Positions 32,841 through 43,867 of a stretch of 64,000 nt of DNA are shown here, piece after piece. Position 1 is the first letter of the stretch, and each line of letters begins with the position of its first letter. The notes under the pieces are model-generated. The model worked only from the letters and a program-made list of their open reading frames with translations, searched no databases and was not told where the DNA came from. Origin of the DNA: Gambelia wislizenii (Eukaryota > Chordata > Lepidosauria > Squamata > Crotaphytidae); the NCBI GenBank assembly GCA_030847615.1, contig JAUMIR010000005.1:62089001-62153000 (forward strand), read 5' to 3'. The translations under genes were made by a program, and so were the position numbers.

Positions 32841-34907
32841 GAATTTGTTGCCACCATTGTGTGAAAGCTATTATAATAATTATTTGGAGGGTAACCAGCG
32901 GGCACTTAAACAGGCTGATCTGAGGAGGACTAAGCTCTTGGGCCTCCAGGCAATCAGAGCCACTAGACAAGACCTGCCATACCTTTCAATTCCCTGCCAA
33001 GGGAGGAGTAAGAGGGGAGAATGAGGAATGTGATGGTGGCAGTAGCAGCAATTCTAGCACACTGAGACAAAAAAAAAATCTCATTTATAATGGGTAAAGG
33101 CTCAGTGGTGTGCAAAGAAATGCTGCCAACTCTGTTTTCCTCTCCTCCTTCCATAAATGGGAGAGGTGTATGTGTATGAACAGTTTTGTGGAGGCAGTGG
33201 GGAGCACCACCACTGAAGACTGGATATAATGGCTGCTCTTTAAAATGAAAGCAGAGCCTCCTGGGAATGTAAGGGCATGGAAAGCATTTTCTACCTTAGG
33301 CCAGTGGCCCTGAGCCCTGGAAAACAGTATTTTGAAACTTATAAAATGCTAGGGTTGACAGAGACTAAAATATCAGCAGAAAAGATATGAAATAAAAATA
33401 TGGTTTTCCTGTCCTCTGGGGAAAAAAAACAAAACAAACTGCATTCCTATTTAAGTTCTGTTTTAAATTTCGGTGCTCATCCTTCATTAGCAAACTCAGG
33501 ATAGTAGAAATGCATAAAACTCCAAACTAAGCTTTATACACACAGACACACACAGAGAAACACAAGTACTTTATTTTCCAGATCTTTCTCAGCAACAAAC
33601 ACCCACGTAAAGGAATGAAAATGATCTTGAATCACTTCTAGAAAACACCGAAGCTTAATTTCCAGAGAGCCATGAGAGAAAACAGAAGCTCTCCGTCCTT
33701 TCATTGCCAACTTTACCACTAAGGTGGTAATTTTGCATTTTGGGTTGGTCTATACCATTTTGGAATCACAGGGTAGAATGTTCCTCCATGCACAAACTTT
33801 CATTCACATAGTAAAGTAGACTATAGGAATATATGTTCTAGTCAAGTCCTTCATTTCACATACTAGTTCAGGCAGGACACTAAACTAGTTAACCATTTTT
33901 ATTTGTTATATCATATTGTCAAAACATATATGTATTGTTTCTAACCCAGCTTGTGCGTATTCCAGAACTCAGTCAATAAGTCCTGTTATACTAAAATGTT
34001 GCTACTGAAACCGTCAGCCATAAGAACCCACACTTTTAGTTTGAAGCAGTCCTCTCCAGTTAGAAGCCGGGATGCAAGGCAACAACTGGTTTGCTAGAGG
34101 TGGGGTAACAATACATACTAATTGCTGGTTGAGAAGCACCCAGTTGTCTTGAGAATCAAGACTTACTGACACAGCACAAAACACATCAAGGGGTTTTGTT
34201 AGAGAGTCTTTATTACTAGATACTGGTTCTTTTTCTTCAGTAGTTATTTTATTGAAACAAATCACATGCTAATCTAAGGACCCCTGTTTATATTTGCAGT
34301 TTTACTATACACGCATGTAAAGTGGAGAATAAATAGCCCAAAATGTTACTGAAAAAGAAGAAGAAGAAGATCCTACATGGTATTTGCAGAGCAAACTGCT
34401 TCACAAGTGCAGTTCCATATCCATTCTGTCCCCCACCACCCATGGAAGACAGCTTTCAAGTAACAGAATGCACTGTTTTAGCCATTTCACAGCTGGAGGA
34501 AGGTGGGAGGCATTCAGGTGCCCAGAAAGAGAAACATTATCTGCCCAGATCTTGGGTGACATCAATTCTGTCCTCCCAGCCATCTAGCTGCCTCCCAGCC
34601 ATCCCTCAGCCATTAAATGGCTGTGATAGCATGTCCAGGCACATGAAAGCTGCCTTCCATGGGAGGGAGGAGAGAACTCTGCAAGGAAGTATACATAATA
34701 TATGGGAAAACACACACACGCATTCATGTCACCAACAGGATATCACTAACAGCCACAGATTCCAGCCATAGGTTTAGCACTTCAGTGAGAATTGGTCCTC
34801 TTTGCCTCTTATTTGTGGAAGAGTTCTAACTACATGGCCACGTTAGGGGGAAGGGGGTTGCCAAGTATTATCCAGTTATGTACAGATAGCCAGCATATGA
34901 TAACAAT

Positions 34908-35486
34908 GGACTTTATCAGATGCATCAAATAGGGCACCATAATGATGCCACATAACTGTGAAGGGATGTGCATATCAGACGACGTCAACCTTTCATGGTT
35001 ATGTACCTGCAAAAACCCATATGGTTTAATTGATGGGTTAAGCAATCAATTGATTCCCCCTTGCCGTTTTTTTTTTTTTTTTTGCTGTGTGAAACCTCGC
35101 GTCTTGTTTTACTGTACTTATCCATCAGTGGCAGGTCTGGTGTGAAGACTTCTGGGTGAGATTGTGACATCCAGGTAAGTGACACATTTTTATGACCCTC
35201 TCTGGGTTACTTGTAAGTTTTAAAGTGTGTTTTTGTGCTTTTTAGAACATTTTAAGTGCTATTTTTTGTTTTGTTTTTGAATTTCCCACACAATGAAGTC
35301 TCACAATATTTCACGGGATTTCAAAAGAGGAAGTGAACGGAGCTCTATTCACTTCCTCTTTCATTGCTGGAGCTGCCTTTGCTGGGATTAGAGGTAAGTA
35401 TGGGGGGAGTGTTCATCTGCTGGCATAAAAATTGATTTTTATATGCCAGCAAAAGGAAGTTTTAAAGGGATAGTCTGAAAAAGTCC
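34908..35486 (+). mobile_element. Harbinger-like MITE family A, copy 3
   Basis: Ends GGACTTTATCAGATGC and, inverted, GGACTTTTTCAGACTA; 579 bp. Flanks AAT and AGC do not match, so the duplication has decayed. It contains one unit of the GACATCCAGGTAAGTGACA block that is triplicated at 42272-42830. A subterminal hairpin (TGCTGGCATAAA facing ATATGCCAGCA) lies near the right end at 35421-35452. A T18 run sits at about 35068. Confidence 0.75.
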
Positions 35487-36604
35487 AGCGTTATTCTCTA
35501 GGGCTTCAGGATGATTCTCAGAGGGTCCTGGAAGATGCTTGCATTGTCATGTCCTGGCTACAAGAGTATAACTGGATAATTCTCTTCTTCCTTATATCTT
35601 TCCCTGACCATGTTGGTGAGGAGGGTGGGTGGGAGAATGTGAGTCTTAGCAGGGGGAGACTGCACAGTTTTCAAAGACATTCTCGCAGCAGTGAGAAAAA
35701 TGAATAAAACATTTGTTTCCCATGCAGAAATGAATTTAATAACGAGTCACATCCATATCTCTGATTTGCTCTGTATGAAAGATTTTCACATGGAAGAGCT
35801 CATCTCCAACATGTATAAAGCCATCTAAGTGGAACACCACAAAACAGCTTGGATTGATGTGCACATCTGAATGAAAAATCATAAATTCATTCAAATCACT
35901 TTTCTATCATCATTAATTGTTCATCATCATTAAAAAAATTTGGCTGCTGAAAATATTGAATTAACAAGCATGAATGTGTGGAATTAACAAGCAGTAAACT
36001 ATGTAAATGTATTGTAGATTATACATGTGTATTTATGTTCACAAGTTTGCTTAATTTTATTTCTTTTTAAAAACTGCTCATACTGTACATAAGAGTTAGG
36101 TTTATGCACGTTGCTAGCAAATGTGCAAATGTAATTTTGACAGAAACTGGTACATACTTCTTTTGTGTTTTCATCAACAACACCCCAATTAAAAACAGGC
36201 AATCTAAGGGACAAAGTAGCAATTACAATGATTAACAACTACATGATTTTTAAAAAAGTAAATAGAAATTAATGGGAACAGAATTTATTTTTTTGACTTC
36301 AATTCCCAGAATCCTATAATAAGCTTCCTGTGGAATTCTGGATGTTTTAGTCTGAAAAAGTAATATTTATAAGCTCAAGTATGGAAGCTTTCTTTCCAAC
36401 AGCATAGCAGCTGCTACTCCACACTGGAACCACAATGAGGGGTAAAGGGTTAAAACCTCCCCACACACAACCAAGATCCCAGTCTGGACAGCCCCCCCCC
36501 CATGACCTCATCTTTAAAAGCCATTCACGTGTAGTTGTTCCTAACTTGTACACTGTGAGTGTTTACCAGCAGACAAAGGCTGACATCCTGTTAGTGACAT
36601 GTCA
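35487..36604. other. Mostly unassigned stretch
   Basis: 35500-35580 resembles the tail of the unclassified repeat at 28105. A small inverted phrase at 36300-36355 (ATTCCCAGAATCC facing GGAATTCTGGAT) looks hAT-MITE-like but has no fixed ends. Confidence 0.35.
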
Positions 36605-37122
36605 CCTGTCAACTTTTTGCAACTGCATGAATTTCATAGGGTTTTCTTAGGCAAGGGACACTCAGAGGTGTTTTTGCCACAGTTCTTTCCTCTGAATTAT
36701 AGCCTACAGAGATTATTAGAAGTGGCAAAAACCATGTCAGAACAACGTGACAAGAACAGAAACTGGCAACAGTTATCAAATGACATCAGCGTTCAGAGGG
36801 CATAGCACAAGCATAAATAAGGTATCCCTTTTTATTAGTGGCTTAGCCCCATTAATAAAAAAGTGAAGCCTCGTCTGTACCAGTACTACACCCTGGGAAT
36901 GACTAAGAACGCGGGCATCTGATAATGTTGCCCTTTCTGTTATCATTCTTCTGACGCATTTTGGGATGCGGTTTTTTTTGCCACGTTTCCCTGCATCTGA
37001 TAAAGTCTTACAGTTCTCTGGTATTCATTGGTAGTCTCCCATCCAAGTACTAACCAGGGCTGACCCGGCTTACCTTCCAAGATCAGATGGGATCTGGTGC
37101 CCTTAGAGTATTTGGGCTGGCT
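36605..37122 (-). mobile_element. 5S rRNA-derived SINE, copy 2, split by a MITE
   Basis: The body (36605-36707; GGGTTTTCTTAGGCAAGG, TCTGAATTATAGCCTAC) and the 5S head (37012-37122; CTCTGGTATTCATTGG, TCTCCCATCCAAGTACTAAC, TTACCTTCCAAGATCAGATG) are two parts of one minus-strand SINE. The GCCTACAG junction seen intact in copy 1 at 26117 is interrupted here by the 301-bp element at 36708-37008. Confidence 0.85.
36708..37008. mobile_element. Short Harbinger-like MITE inside the 5S SINE, TAC duplication
   Basis: Ends AGAGATTATTAGAAG and, inverted, AGACTTTATCAGATG; 301 bp. TAC is duplicated at 36705-36707 and 37009-37011. Because the target SINE is recognisable on both sides, the insertion point and the 3-bp duplication are unusually well fixed. 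Confidence 0.88.
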
Positions 37123-39693
37123 GACACCAGGATAATTTGAGTTTTCACTTGTGTGTGTATTTTATTTTTTTTATTTTTGTCATTGTGGTGTTTCTTTCCT
37201 CTTCAAAGACCAAAGCCCCACTCCTTTGGACTTACTGTGTTGCTGTGATAGCCACCCCAATGGCCATTCAATTGCTGATGGAGATTGGAGAGGCATCTGG
37301 CTATCTTTCCACAGCCATACACAGACCAATGATATCATCTTCTGAGACCTTTGGAGAATGCTGGTAGATTGTGGAAGATGTCCTCAGTGTGCATTTACCT
37401 ATGGGAATATAGCCAGATTTTTTTTTTTCATTCCACCAGCCATATAATAACCATGAGAGACTATCACAGTGACAAGGTGATCCCTATGGCTGTCATAGTG
37501 TGTCATAGCAGAATTCCACATGCAGATCTCATATGCTATGTGCATCCATGTAGGATTGTGACCGTTGGGTCATAACTCTTACAAGCTTCCCTTCTGCTGC
37601 ATCAAAAGGACCAGCCAAGCAGATGAAAGTTGCTTTGTCTACAAATTTAATAGGCACCCCTTTGCAGAAGGGCAAAGCCAGTAATACTCATGACATTGGG
37701 GGGTGAGGCAAACAGTGTATTCCTACTTCCCATTTTTCACATTCAAGACCTACATGCATAAAATGCATGAATAGGATGCATGTTGTTTTCATAAAAAAGA
37801 GAAGGGGAAGGAAGAAAAAAAAGAATGTGGCTGCACCTTTAAGACTAACTGGCTTTTATTTTAGCATGAGCTTTCATGGGTATAAACTCACTTCTTCAGA
37901 TACAGTACAGCATATGTTGTCTGCAGCACCTCTGAATCTTTTTTAAGAGAATGGTGGTGGCTGTGTGGTATCAAAAAATGTTGGATTGTGTAAAGGGGTC
38001 CAGTTACACATATTTGGCATATATTTTGTTTCTTTTTCTTTCTTTAAAAAAGCCTCTCATAGCAATCTGCATGTGACGGTCTGTATTTATAAGGAAGTGC
38101 CTCGGGATAGCATCAGTCTCCCAAACGTGGAACAAAGTCAACAAGGAAGGCATCAATACAAAATGGACAAAGGAACTCAACAAAGGAGCTCAGCTCTCAG
38201 AACTTAGAAATGTTTTTTTTTTTTTTGTGGGGGTGGAGGGATTACTACTCTTGAAATTCCCTAGCCACCATGACCAAGGATTCTGGAATATATAGTACAA
38301 AAAGTAGCTTTCCCAGTCTGAGCCTTGTGGACTAGAAATCATTTGTTGAATGGCATTAAAAAATTCTGATGTCTATACACCTGTGAAGAAAGCTGTGGAA
38401 TCCTCATTTACCTCATTCAGTAAACTTCCAGTGTCAGATATTGAATGAGATTTCTAGGTCAACCAAAGGCAATGCACTATTTTTTTCTTATTTGACGGTG
38501 ACAGTAAACAAGCTTCACAGAAGGGCTACAAATTCCAAACACCATTAACTCATAAGCTAGGATAGGGAGAAGTTTTCCCTTTGGGTTCAGTCATATTTTT
38601 GGTACAATGTTGAGAATGCACACAATAAACAAAAAAATCTTGATTTGATGTAGTGAATATTATTTGATTTGATTCCCCCCCCAACTTTCCTTCTTACAAA
38701 TAATGGGGGTGGGTGGGTAGGTGAAAATTGCATAGGGAAAAGGATTAAACTTTTCCCCTACACACCCAGATTTGAACAGGTGGAGGACGTGTGATTTTTT
38801 TGCAATGAAAAAAGACATGAGGGATTTCCTAAAAACAAGATTCAAATATGCCATTAGTGTAGCATCCACTTGAACCCTAAAATAAGCTTCCAGACACAGG
38901 TGTTGTGACTAAGACATTGACTAGGTTTAAGGAGTTTGGTCAGTAGCTGAATGGGGCAAGCTGTCCGTCATACCAAGAAGAACAGGTAAAATACAATTAG
39001 CAAATACAAAACACTATCATAGTGTATTACATAAGGTGCACATACCACCTGTACCTACAATTTCATTTAAACCTTACACCTAATATATAACTTGACTCTG
39101 TGTGAACTATAGAAATGTTCTTTATTCCTGTACTGGATGTGATGCGAAAGCTTCAGAAAGCTTCACAGATCTGACACAAACACTTACTAGGATGCCCAAG
39201 TATTTATCATGTTCTTTAAAATTTCATATTGTAGCCTTAAGGAGTAATCCTGTGAAGAACCTTGGATATGCTACATCACACTTCCCAATTAATATGGATC
39301 AGGTATGTGGAAGGCAAGCCACCTGGGATGCTGTAATCCCCTGTCTCCTAGCTAATACTGACATAGCCCCAGGTAGTCTAGCATATGCCAGAGGGGAAGA
39401 TAAATATACAGATGACCTAAGGAAACCTGTTGAGATGTCTTAGTAAGAAATAGGTATGTACACTTCTCTTTGATCATAGTTTCTTGCTGTATAAATGAAC
39501 TTGAATCATATGAAAATGCTAGTTTTCCATATCTGTCTGTCCGTCTACACACACATACTTGAGCTGGGAAAGTAATTTCATTAAACATTCACACATACCT
39601 ATTCTCTCTTGACAAGCTCAACACCATTTTAAAAAAAAAGCAGGAGGGAATCTTATTTATCTTATTGCCATGAAGTAGAATTGGCAAATTATC
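37123..39693. other. Mostly unassigned stretch
   Basis: 37818-37912 carries a phrase (CTTTAAGACTAACTGG...GAGCTTTCATGGG...CACTTCTTCAGAT) that I associate with a dispersed amniote DNA repeat, class uncertain. A 113-codon frame at 39102-39443 has no recognisable domain and no splice context. T-runs occur at 38213-38226. Confidence 0.4.
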
Positions 39694-40083
39694 ATAGAAT
39701 CATAGAGTTGGAAGAGACTACGAGGGCCATCCAATCCAACCCCCTGCTATGCAGGAATACACAATCAAAGCACTCCTGACAGATGGCCATCCAGCCTCTG
39801 TTTAAAAACCTCCAAAGAAGGAGACTCCACCACACTTTGAGGCAGTGTATCCCACTGATGAACAGCAATTACCATCAGGAAATTCTTCTTAATGTTTAGG
39901 TGAAATCTCTTTCCCTGTACTTTGAGTCCATTGCTCTGTGTCCTAGTCTCTGGAGCAGCAGAAAACAAGGTTGCTCCCTCTTCAATATGACATGCTTTCA
40001 AATATTTCAACAGGACTAGCATGTCACCTCTTAACTTTGTCTTCTCCAGGCTAAACATACCCAGCTCCCTAACCATACCATAT
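39694..40083 (-). pseudogene. CR1 LINE 3' end, copy on minus strand
   Basis: It contains the CR1 3' terminus (ATCATAGAATCATAGAG, 39692-39708), the 3' UTR and the C-terminal coding part. The frame (40076-39765) reads ELGMFSLEKTKLRGDMLVLLKYLKACH, then SNGLKVQGKRFHLNIKKNF, then SPSLEVFKQRLDGHLSG, a good match in order to the CR1 at 62855-64000. The frame is open over about 100 codons. It is 5' truncated near 40083. Confidence 0.85.
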
Positions 40084-40089
40084 ACAGGA

Positions 40090-40128
40090 GCAAGAGTGGT
40101 ATAATGGGTTGAGTGTTAGACTATGGCT
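40090..40128 (+). mobile_element. SINE 5' head fragment
   Basis: GAGTGGTATAATGGGTTGAGTGTTAGACTATGG resembles the A-box end of the tRNA-derived SINEs here; the rest is missing. It abuts the foldback element at 40150. Confidence 0.4.
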
Positions 40129-40149
40129 GAATCCACACTACACAAATAA

Positions 40150-40501
40150 ACATACGTACTGCAGGACTCTGGAACAGGGACAAGCCGGGGTATTTGGCCC
40201 ATGTAGATAAGCCCCTAAAATGAATCCACACTACACAAATAATCCTGTTTGAAACTAGATTACTTGGCATGGCCCCTTCCTATGGAATCCTGGGATGTGT
40301 AGTTTGATGAAGCACCAGCACTCTTTGGCAGAGAAGGCTAAAGACCTTGTAAAACTACACATACTAGGATTCCATACGAAAGAGCCATGGCAAATAATCC
40401 AGTTTCAAACAGGATTATTTGAGCATTCAACCTATGGGTTTATCTACATAGGCCAAATATCCTGGCTTGCTCCTGTTCCAGAGTCCTGCAGTTCATATGC
40501 C
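40150..40501. mobile_element. Foldback hAT-like MITE
   Basis: Two arms of about 155 bp are near complements. The left arm includes CTGCAGGACTCTGGAACAGG, AAATAATCCTGTTTGAAACT and GATGTGTAGTTT; the right arm mirrors these, ending TCCAGAGTCCTGCAG. A loop of about 45 bp (CAGCACTCTTTGGCAGAG) joins them. The loop phrase is one I associate with hAT-derived repeats of reptiles. Outer boundaries and duplication are not fixed. Confidence 0.75.
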
Positions 40502-41644
40502 CCAATCTGCCCCCAGGTAGTCCTCACCATCCCAGGGGCAGATATGGAACTGGACGGGGGAAAGTTGGGTTAAGGTCCTTTACAGTGTTGTAAAAATAAT
40601 CCTTGGTTTACCCCATTACCACCAGGGCAGGATGGTATGAATCTTTTTGATTCCTGCCACCCACCCATCCATGGATAACCAGATAATGTGCAATGATAGA
40701 GCTGTCCTCATTAGTGTAAACTATGGCTGTGAATCCCATCTGCATTTGCTGTCCTTGTTTTTCCTCTTTCTTTACAATGTGTCATAATCTAGCAATTAGA
40801 ACATGATGAAATCCAGCAGCCATCAAATCAAATCACACTGTGGGTTGCAGAGCCTTTGGGGAGAACTGATTTGGGTTGAAAAATGCAAAGAGCTCCAGCT
40901 CAGTCTCTGGGTAAATGAGATTGATAAATGAAGTGTCTGCAGTGCTTGGCCCTCACTTCCTGTCAGAGAGACACCACACTCCCCATTGCTAGTATTGTGA
41001 TATGGCTGACTATGCTTAGCAGCTTTTGCCAGCAGGCTGCCTATCACAAGAACCAAATCTGCCATTTAACACATTGGGTGTTCTGTCAGCACAAAATGCT
41101 GAAACTGTTAATTGGCCTTGCCTGGACTGCTAATTTTTGAACCAAACATAAATCTAAGTAACTTAAATGAATGCGCAGAACTATGCTGAGAATACTATGC
41201 CCAATTCAGATGACTCAGAACTATCACCAGGAACATGACTCATTCTGGAGCTTGGTACAAATCCATCTGTTATACAACTATAAACTTTACATAATTTAAA
41301 GTAAACAAGTAAAGTAAAATCAAGATCGGCAAAAGCACTAATCAACTGAAAGATGATATCCCATAATTTTTGAACAGAAGGGCTGTCATTCTGTTGGTGA
41401 ATGATCACGGCTTAAGTCACTAATACAACAAACAGAGCACCAGAACCAAATGTATATGAGTAATGTATCCTTAAATGTTGTAAAGTTCTACAAATTGTGT
41501 ATACAAAATACAGTCAAAATAGTCTTATTACATGTAAGACTGTATATTTGTTTAAATAAGTCTGTATTTTGTACATAAAATTTGCAGAAATGTACATTTA
41601 AGGACACATTACTCATATACATTTGGTTCTGGTACTCTGTTGTA
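40502..41644. other. No recognisable gene or repeat
   Basis: Nothing supported. 41430-41465 and 41600-41650 carry near-complementary phrases (AACAGAGCACCAGAACCAAATG versus CATTTGGTTCTGGTACTCTG), a long-armed inverted repeat about 200 bp across with AT-rich interior. Confidence 0.45.
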
Positions 41645-41655
41645 TTAGTATGGTG
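41420..41655. repeat. Inverted repeat with about 45-bp outer arms
   Basis: ACTAATACAACAAACAGAG...CATATGAGTAATGTATCCTTAA on the left is mirrored by TTAAGGACACATTACTCATATAC...CTCTGTTGTATTAGT on the right. The interior also shows AGTCTTATTACATGTAAGACT, itself a palindrome at 41520-41540. This is probably a MITE; GT/AC flanks are not informative. Confidence 0.7.
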
Positions 41656-42035
41656 AACTCATCACGGGTCAGCGTAAGACGGGCGCTCCAAAAAAGCGAT
41701 ACAAGGACTCCCTGAAACAACATCTCAGGTTTGGCCAAATTGATCACCAACAATGGCCCGCCCTGGCCTCACATCAGGAGGCATGGAGACACACGATCCA
41801 CAATGCTGCAGCCTTATTTGAGAACTCACACTGAACAAGTCTTGAAGAGAAACGACAACACAGAAAGAATAACAACCCGGAAATATCACCCAAGGAGACC
41901 AACCAGACTTCACCCAACCAGACTTGTTTATCTCAGATTGGCCTTTTTAGTCATCAGCGCGCTTGCAGAAAGCACGGGATGAGTCCTTCCTGACTCTTTG
42001 TTTGCGAAAAAAGCCAGAGAGAGAGAGAGAGAGAC
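41656..42035 (+). pseudogene. Zinc-finger LINE ORF2 C-terminus, copy 2
   Basis: It begins within the ELITGQRK-type block (GGTCAGCGTAAGACGGGCGCTCC) and continues through the KRYKDSLKQHLR-type region to a degraded Cys/His finger and a (GA)n tail at 42014-42034. The stop and very short 3' UTR match copies 1 and 3. The HPRRP segment is locally duplicated or rearranged near 41895-41925 (CCAACCAGACTTCACCCAACCAGACTTG). Only the last ~120 codons remain. Confidence 0.7.
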
Positions 42036-42271
42036 TTAGGACTGTATCACACAGGCTTAACAAACTAGAACAGAAATGGAACAGGATCGCTAAAGAGGTT
42101 TTTTTTTCAGACGAAGTTCCCCTCTCCCGTTCTGACCCCGTTCTTACCCCGTGTGCTTTCCATTTTGTTTTATTCATGGGGAAAAGTCATCAATAGATCT
42201 CCGGTTCTGTTTCTGTAATGGATTCATGGGTGTGTGAACTGGTTTGCCATTATGCTGGCACGATGTTAAAA

Positions 42272-42830
42272 CACTTCTGGGTACGATCTGGACATCCAGG
42301 TGAGTGACAGCCTTTTCTGTACCCTCCCCATGTTGCTTTTAAAACTTTAAAAGTGTTTTGGTGCTTGTTTTAATATTTAGACGTCTGCTTGTATTTTTAT
42401 TTTTAAATTTTTTCCCGGCTGCCTGCCTCTGTAAGGTCCTGGAAGGTAAGTAGAGAACACTTCTGGTGACAATCTGGACATCCAGGTAAGTGACAGATTT
42501 TTTCGACCCTCCCTTGTTTACTTGTTTCTTTTAAAGGCTGTTTAGGTGCTTGATTTAATTTTTTGATGTCTGGTGTTTGTTTGTTTTTAATTCCCTGAGC
42601 AATGCAGGGCTCCCTGCAAGGTCCTGGGAGGTCCCCGCAAAACATTTCCTGCTTCGATTGGGACAAAGAGGTAAGTGACAGCCTTTTTTGTTCCTTCCCT
42701 GGGTTACTTGGTTTTTTTTAAGGGTGTTTAGGTGCTTGGTGCACTTCTTTGAGGTTTGGGGGATTTTTTATTTTTAAATTCTCCACGCAATTTGGTCTCC
42801 AGGAAGGGGAGAGGGTTTTGGTCTCCAAGA
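42272..42830 (+). repeat. Three tandem units of about 186 bp inside the MITE
   Basis: Units begin CACTTCTGGGTACGATCTG (42272), CACTTCTGGTGACAATCTG (42458) and CATTTCCTGCTTCGATTGG (about 42644). Each continues with a GGTAAGTGACAG or GGTGAGTGACAG block, an ACTTT/TTTTAAA stretch and TTTAGGTGCTTG. Single-unit relatives lie at 34908-35486 and 26653-27259. Confidence 0.8.
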
Positions 42831-42937
42831 AGGGGAGGGGGCTCTGTGAGAGCTCCATTCCCTTCCTGGACAGCCAGAGGAGGGGGGAGCAGTTTCTGTC
42901 CCAGGATTAAGGTAAGTGTGTGAATTAAGGTAAGATT

Positions 42938-43000
42938 GTTTTAACAGAGGGGCGGGGTATAAATAAATTTTAGTATTTTATTATTATTATTAACATTTTT
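42938..43000 (+). mobile_element. Very short L2 3' end
   Basis: GATTGTTTTAACAGAGGGGC followed by GGGGTATAAATAAA and a (TTA)n tail matches the extreme 3' end of the 46003 and 16118 L2 copies. Only the right arm of the terminal hairpin is present, so at most about 45 non-tail bases of the LINE were copied. Confidence 0.8.
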
Positions 43001-43435
43001 TTATTCAGTTACAGGGATGGGAAGAGGGTGGGTGGGCGGGCAATGAAACAGGAATGGGTTTTAAGGGCATGTCGGATAAAGTCCTTAGGAGGTGGGTGCT
43101 GTTTTGTTTGTTTTGACGACTTAAGTCAGACTTGTTTCATTCTGGATTGTCTCATCATAGGGTTTTCAAGGCAAAAGGCTTCAGGAGTGGTTTACCATTG
43201 CCTTTTTCTACACAACACTAGTTCCTTTAGGTTAGTAATGGTGCCACAGCCATTGTCTCTGAGAGATCCTCTACCAGTGTCATCTCCCACTAACACTGCT
43301 GCTCAGTAGCAGCTCTACTGCTATGGTTACTGTAGATTGCTAAAAAGATAAATGAATGAGTCTTAGAGCAAACCAAGCCTGAACTCTCATTAGAAGTAAA
43401 GATGATTAAACTTTTGACATACCATTAGACTTCTA

Positions 43436-43660
43436 ATGATGTGACTCATTCGAAAAAGACAATAATGCTTGGTAAAGTGGAAGGAGGTAGGAAAAGAGGG
43501 AGATCGCACTACAGGCTGATTGATTCAGTCAAGGAAGTCTCAGCCCTAAGTTTGCAAGACCTTAGCAGTTGACGGCTGGGGCTCTTGGAGATCTCTTATT
43601 AATTAAGTCACCATAAGTCAAAGTCATCTTGACAGCAAATAACAACAAAATCAGACTTAC
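43436..43660 (+). pseudogene. RTE/BovB-like LINE C-terminal fragment
   Basis: The frame reads TIMLGKVEGGRKRGRS, then IDSVKEVSALSLQDL, in the order seen at the end of RTE/BovB ORF2. It is followed by a short tail AAGTCACCATAAGTCAAAGT...GACAGCAAATAACAAC. That tail resembles the 3' end of the tRNA-derived SINEs here. There is a stop within the coding remnant and the 5' part is missing. Confidence 0.65.
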
Positions 43661-43677
43661 AGTATGCCACTACAACT

Positions 43678-43867
43678 CACTGTTTTGGTTGTTGCAGACA
43701 TTGGAATTCTTTACCAACTTTGCAACACCCCAAATCCTCATCAACCCATGCAGAACAATGGCATCATCTTCTTGGGGGGGGGGTCATGAGGACACACACA
43801 CCCCAAAGTACCTGTGGGTGCCTGTTGCTGTATGCCCAGCTGCAGAAAAATAGTTGGATGCTTGTCT
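43678..43867. repeat. Unclassified dispersed repeat, copy 2
   Basis: The same outline as 28105-28395: TTTTGGTTGTTG, GGAATTCTTTACCAAC, and at the end CCAGCTGCAGAAAAATAGTTGGATGC. Confidence 0.5.

Larger units (their letters stand above)
31621..34907. other. Gene-free stretch with one long-range duplication
   Basis: Apart from the paired direct repeat at 32078-32220 and 32699-32840 and an (AAG)n run at 34351-34370, I see no assignable feature. A 142-codon plus-strand frame (34343-34771) starts in that AAG run and has no recognisable domain. Confidence 0.4.
42039..43084 (+). mobile_element. Harbinger-like MITE family A, copy 4, enlarged
   Basis: Ends GGACTGTATCACACAGG and, inverted, GGACTTTATCCGACATG. 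TTA is duplicated at 42036-42038 and 43085-43087. At 1,046 bp it is nearly twice its relatives (565-607 bp), mainly because an internal unit of about 186 bp is present three times (42272, 42458, about 42644). A 60-bp L2 3' end is embedded at 42938-43000. No coding capacity. Confidence 0.85.

Noticed and set aside
34343..34771. 142-codon plus-strand frame beginning with a Lys run
   Set aside because: The start is a simple AAG repeat and the rest shows no domain.
39102..39443. 113-codon plus-strand frame
   Set aside because: No recognisable family or splice context; a frame of this length is expected by chance in 64 kb.
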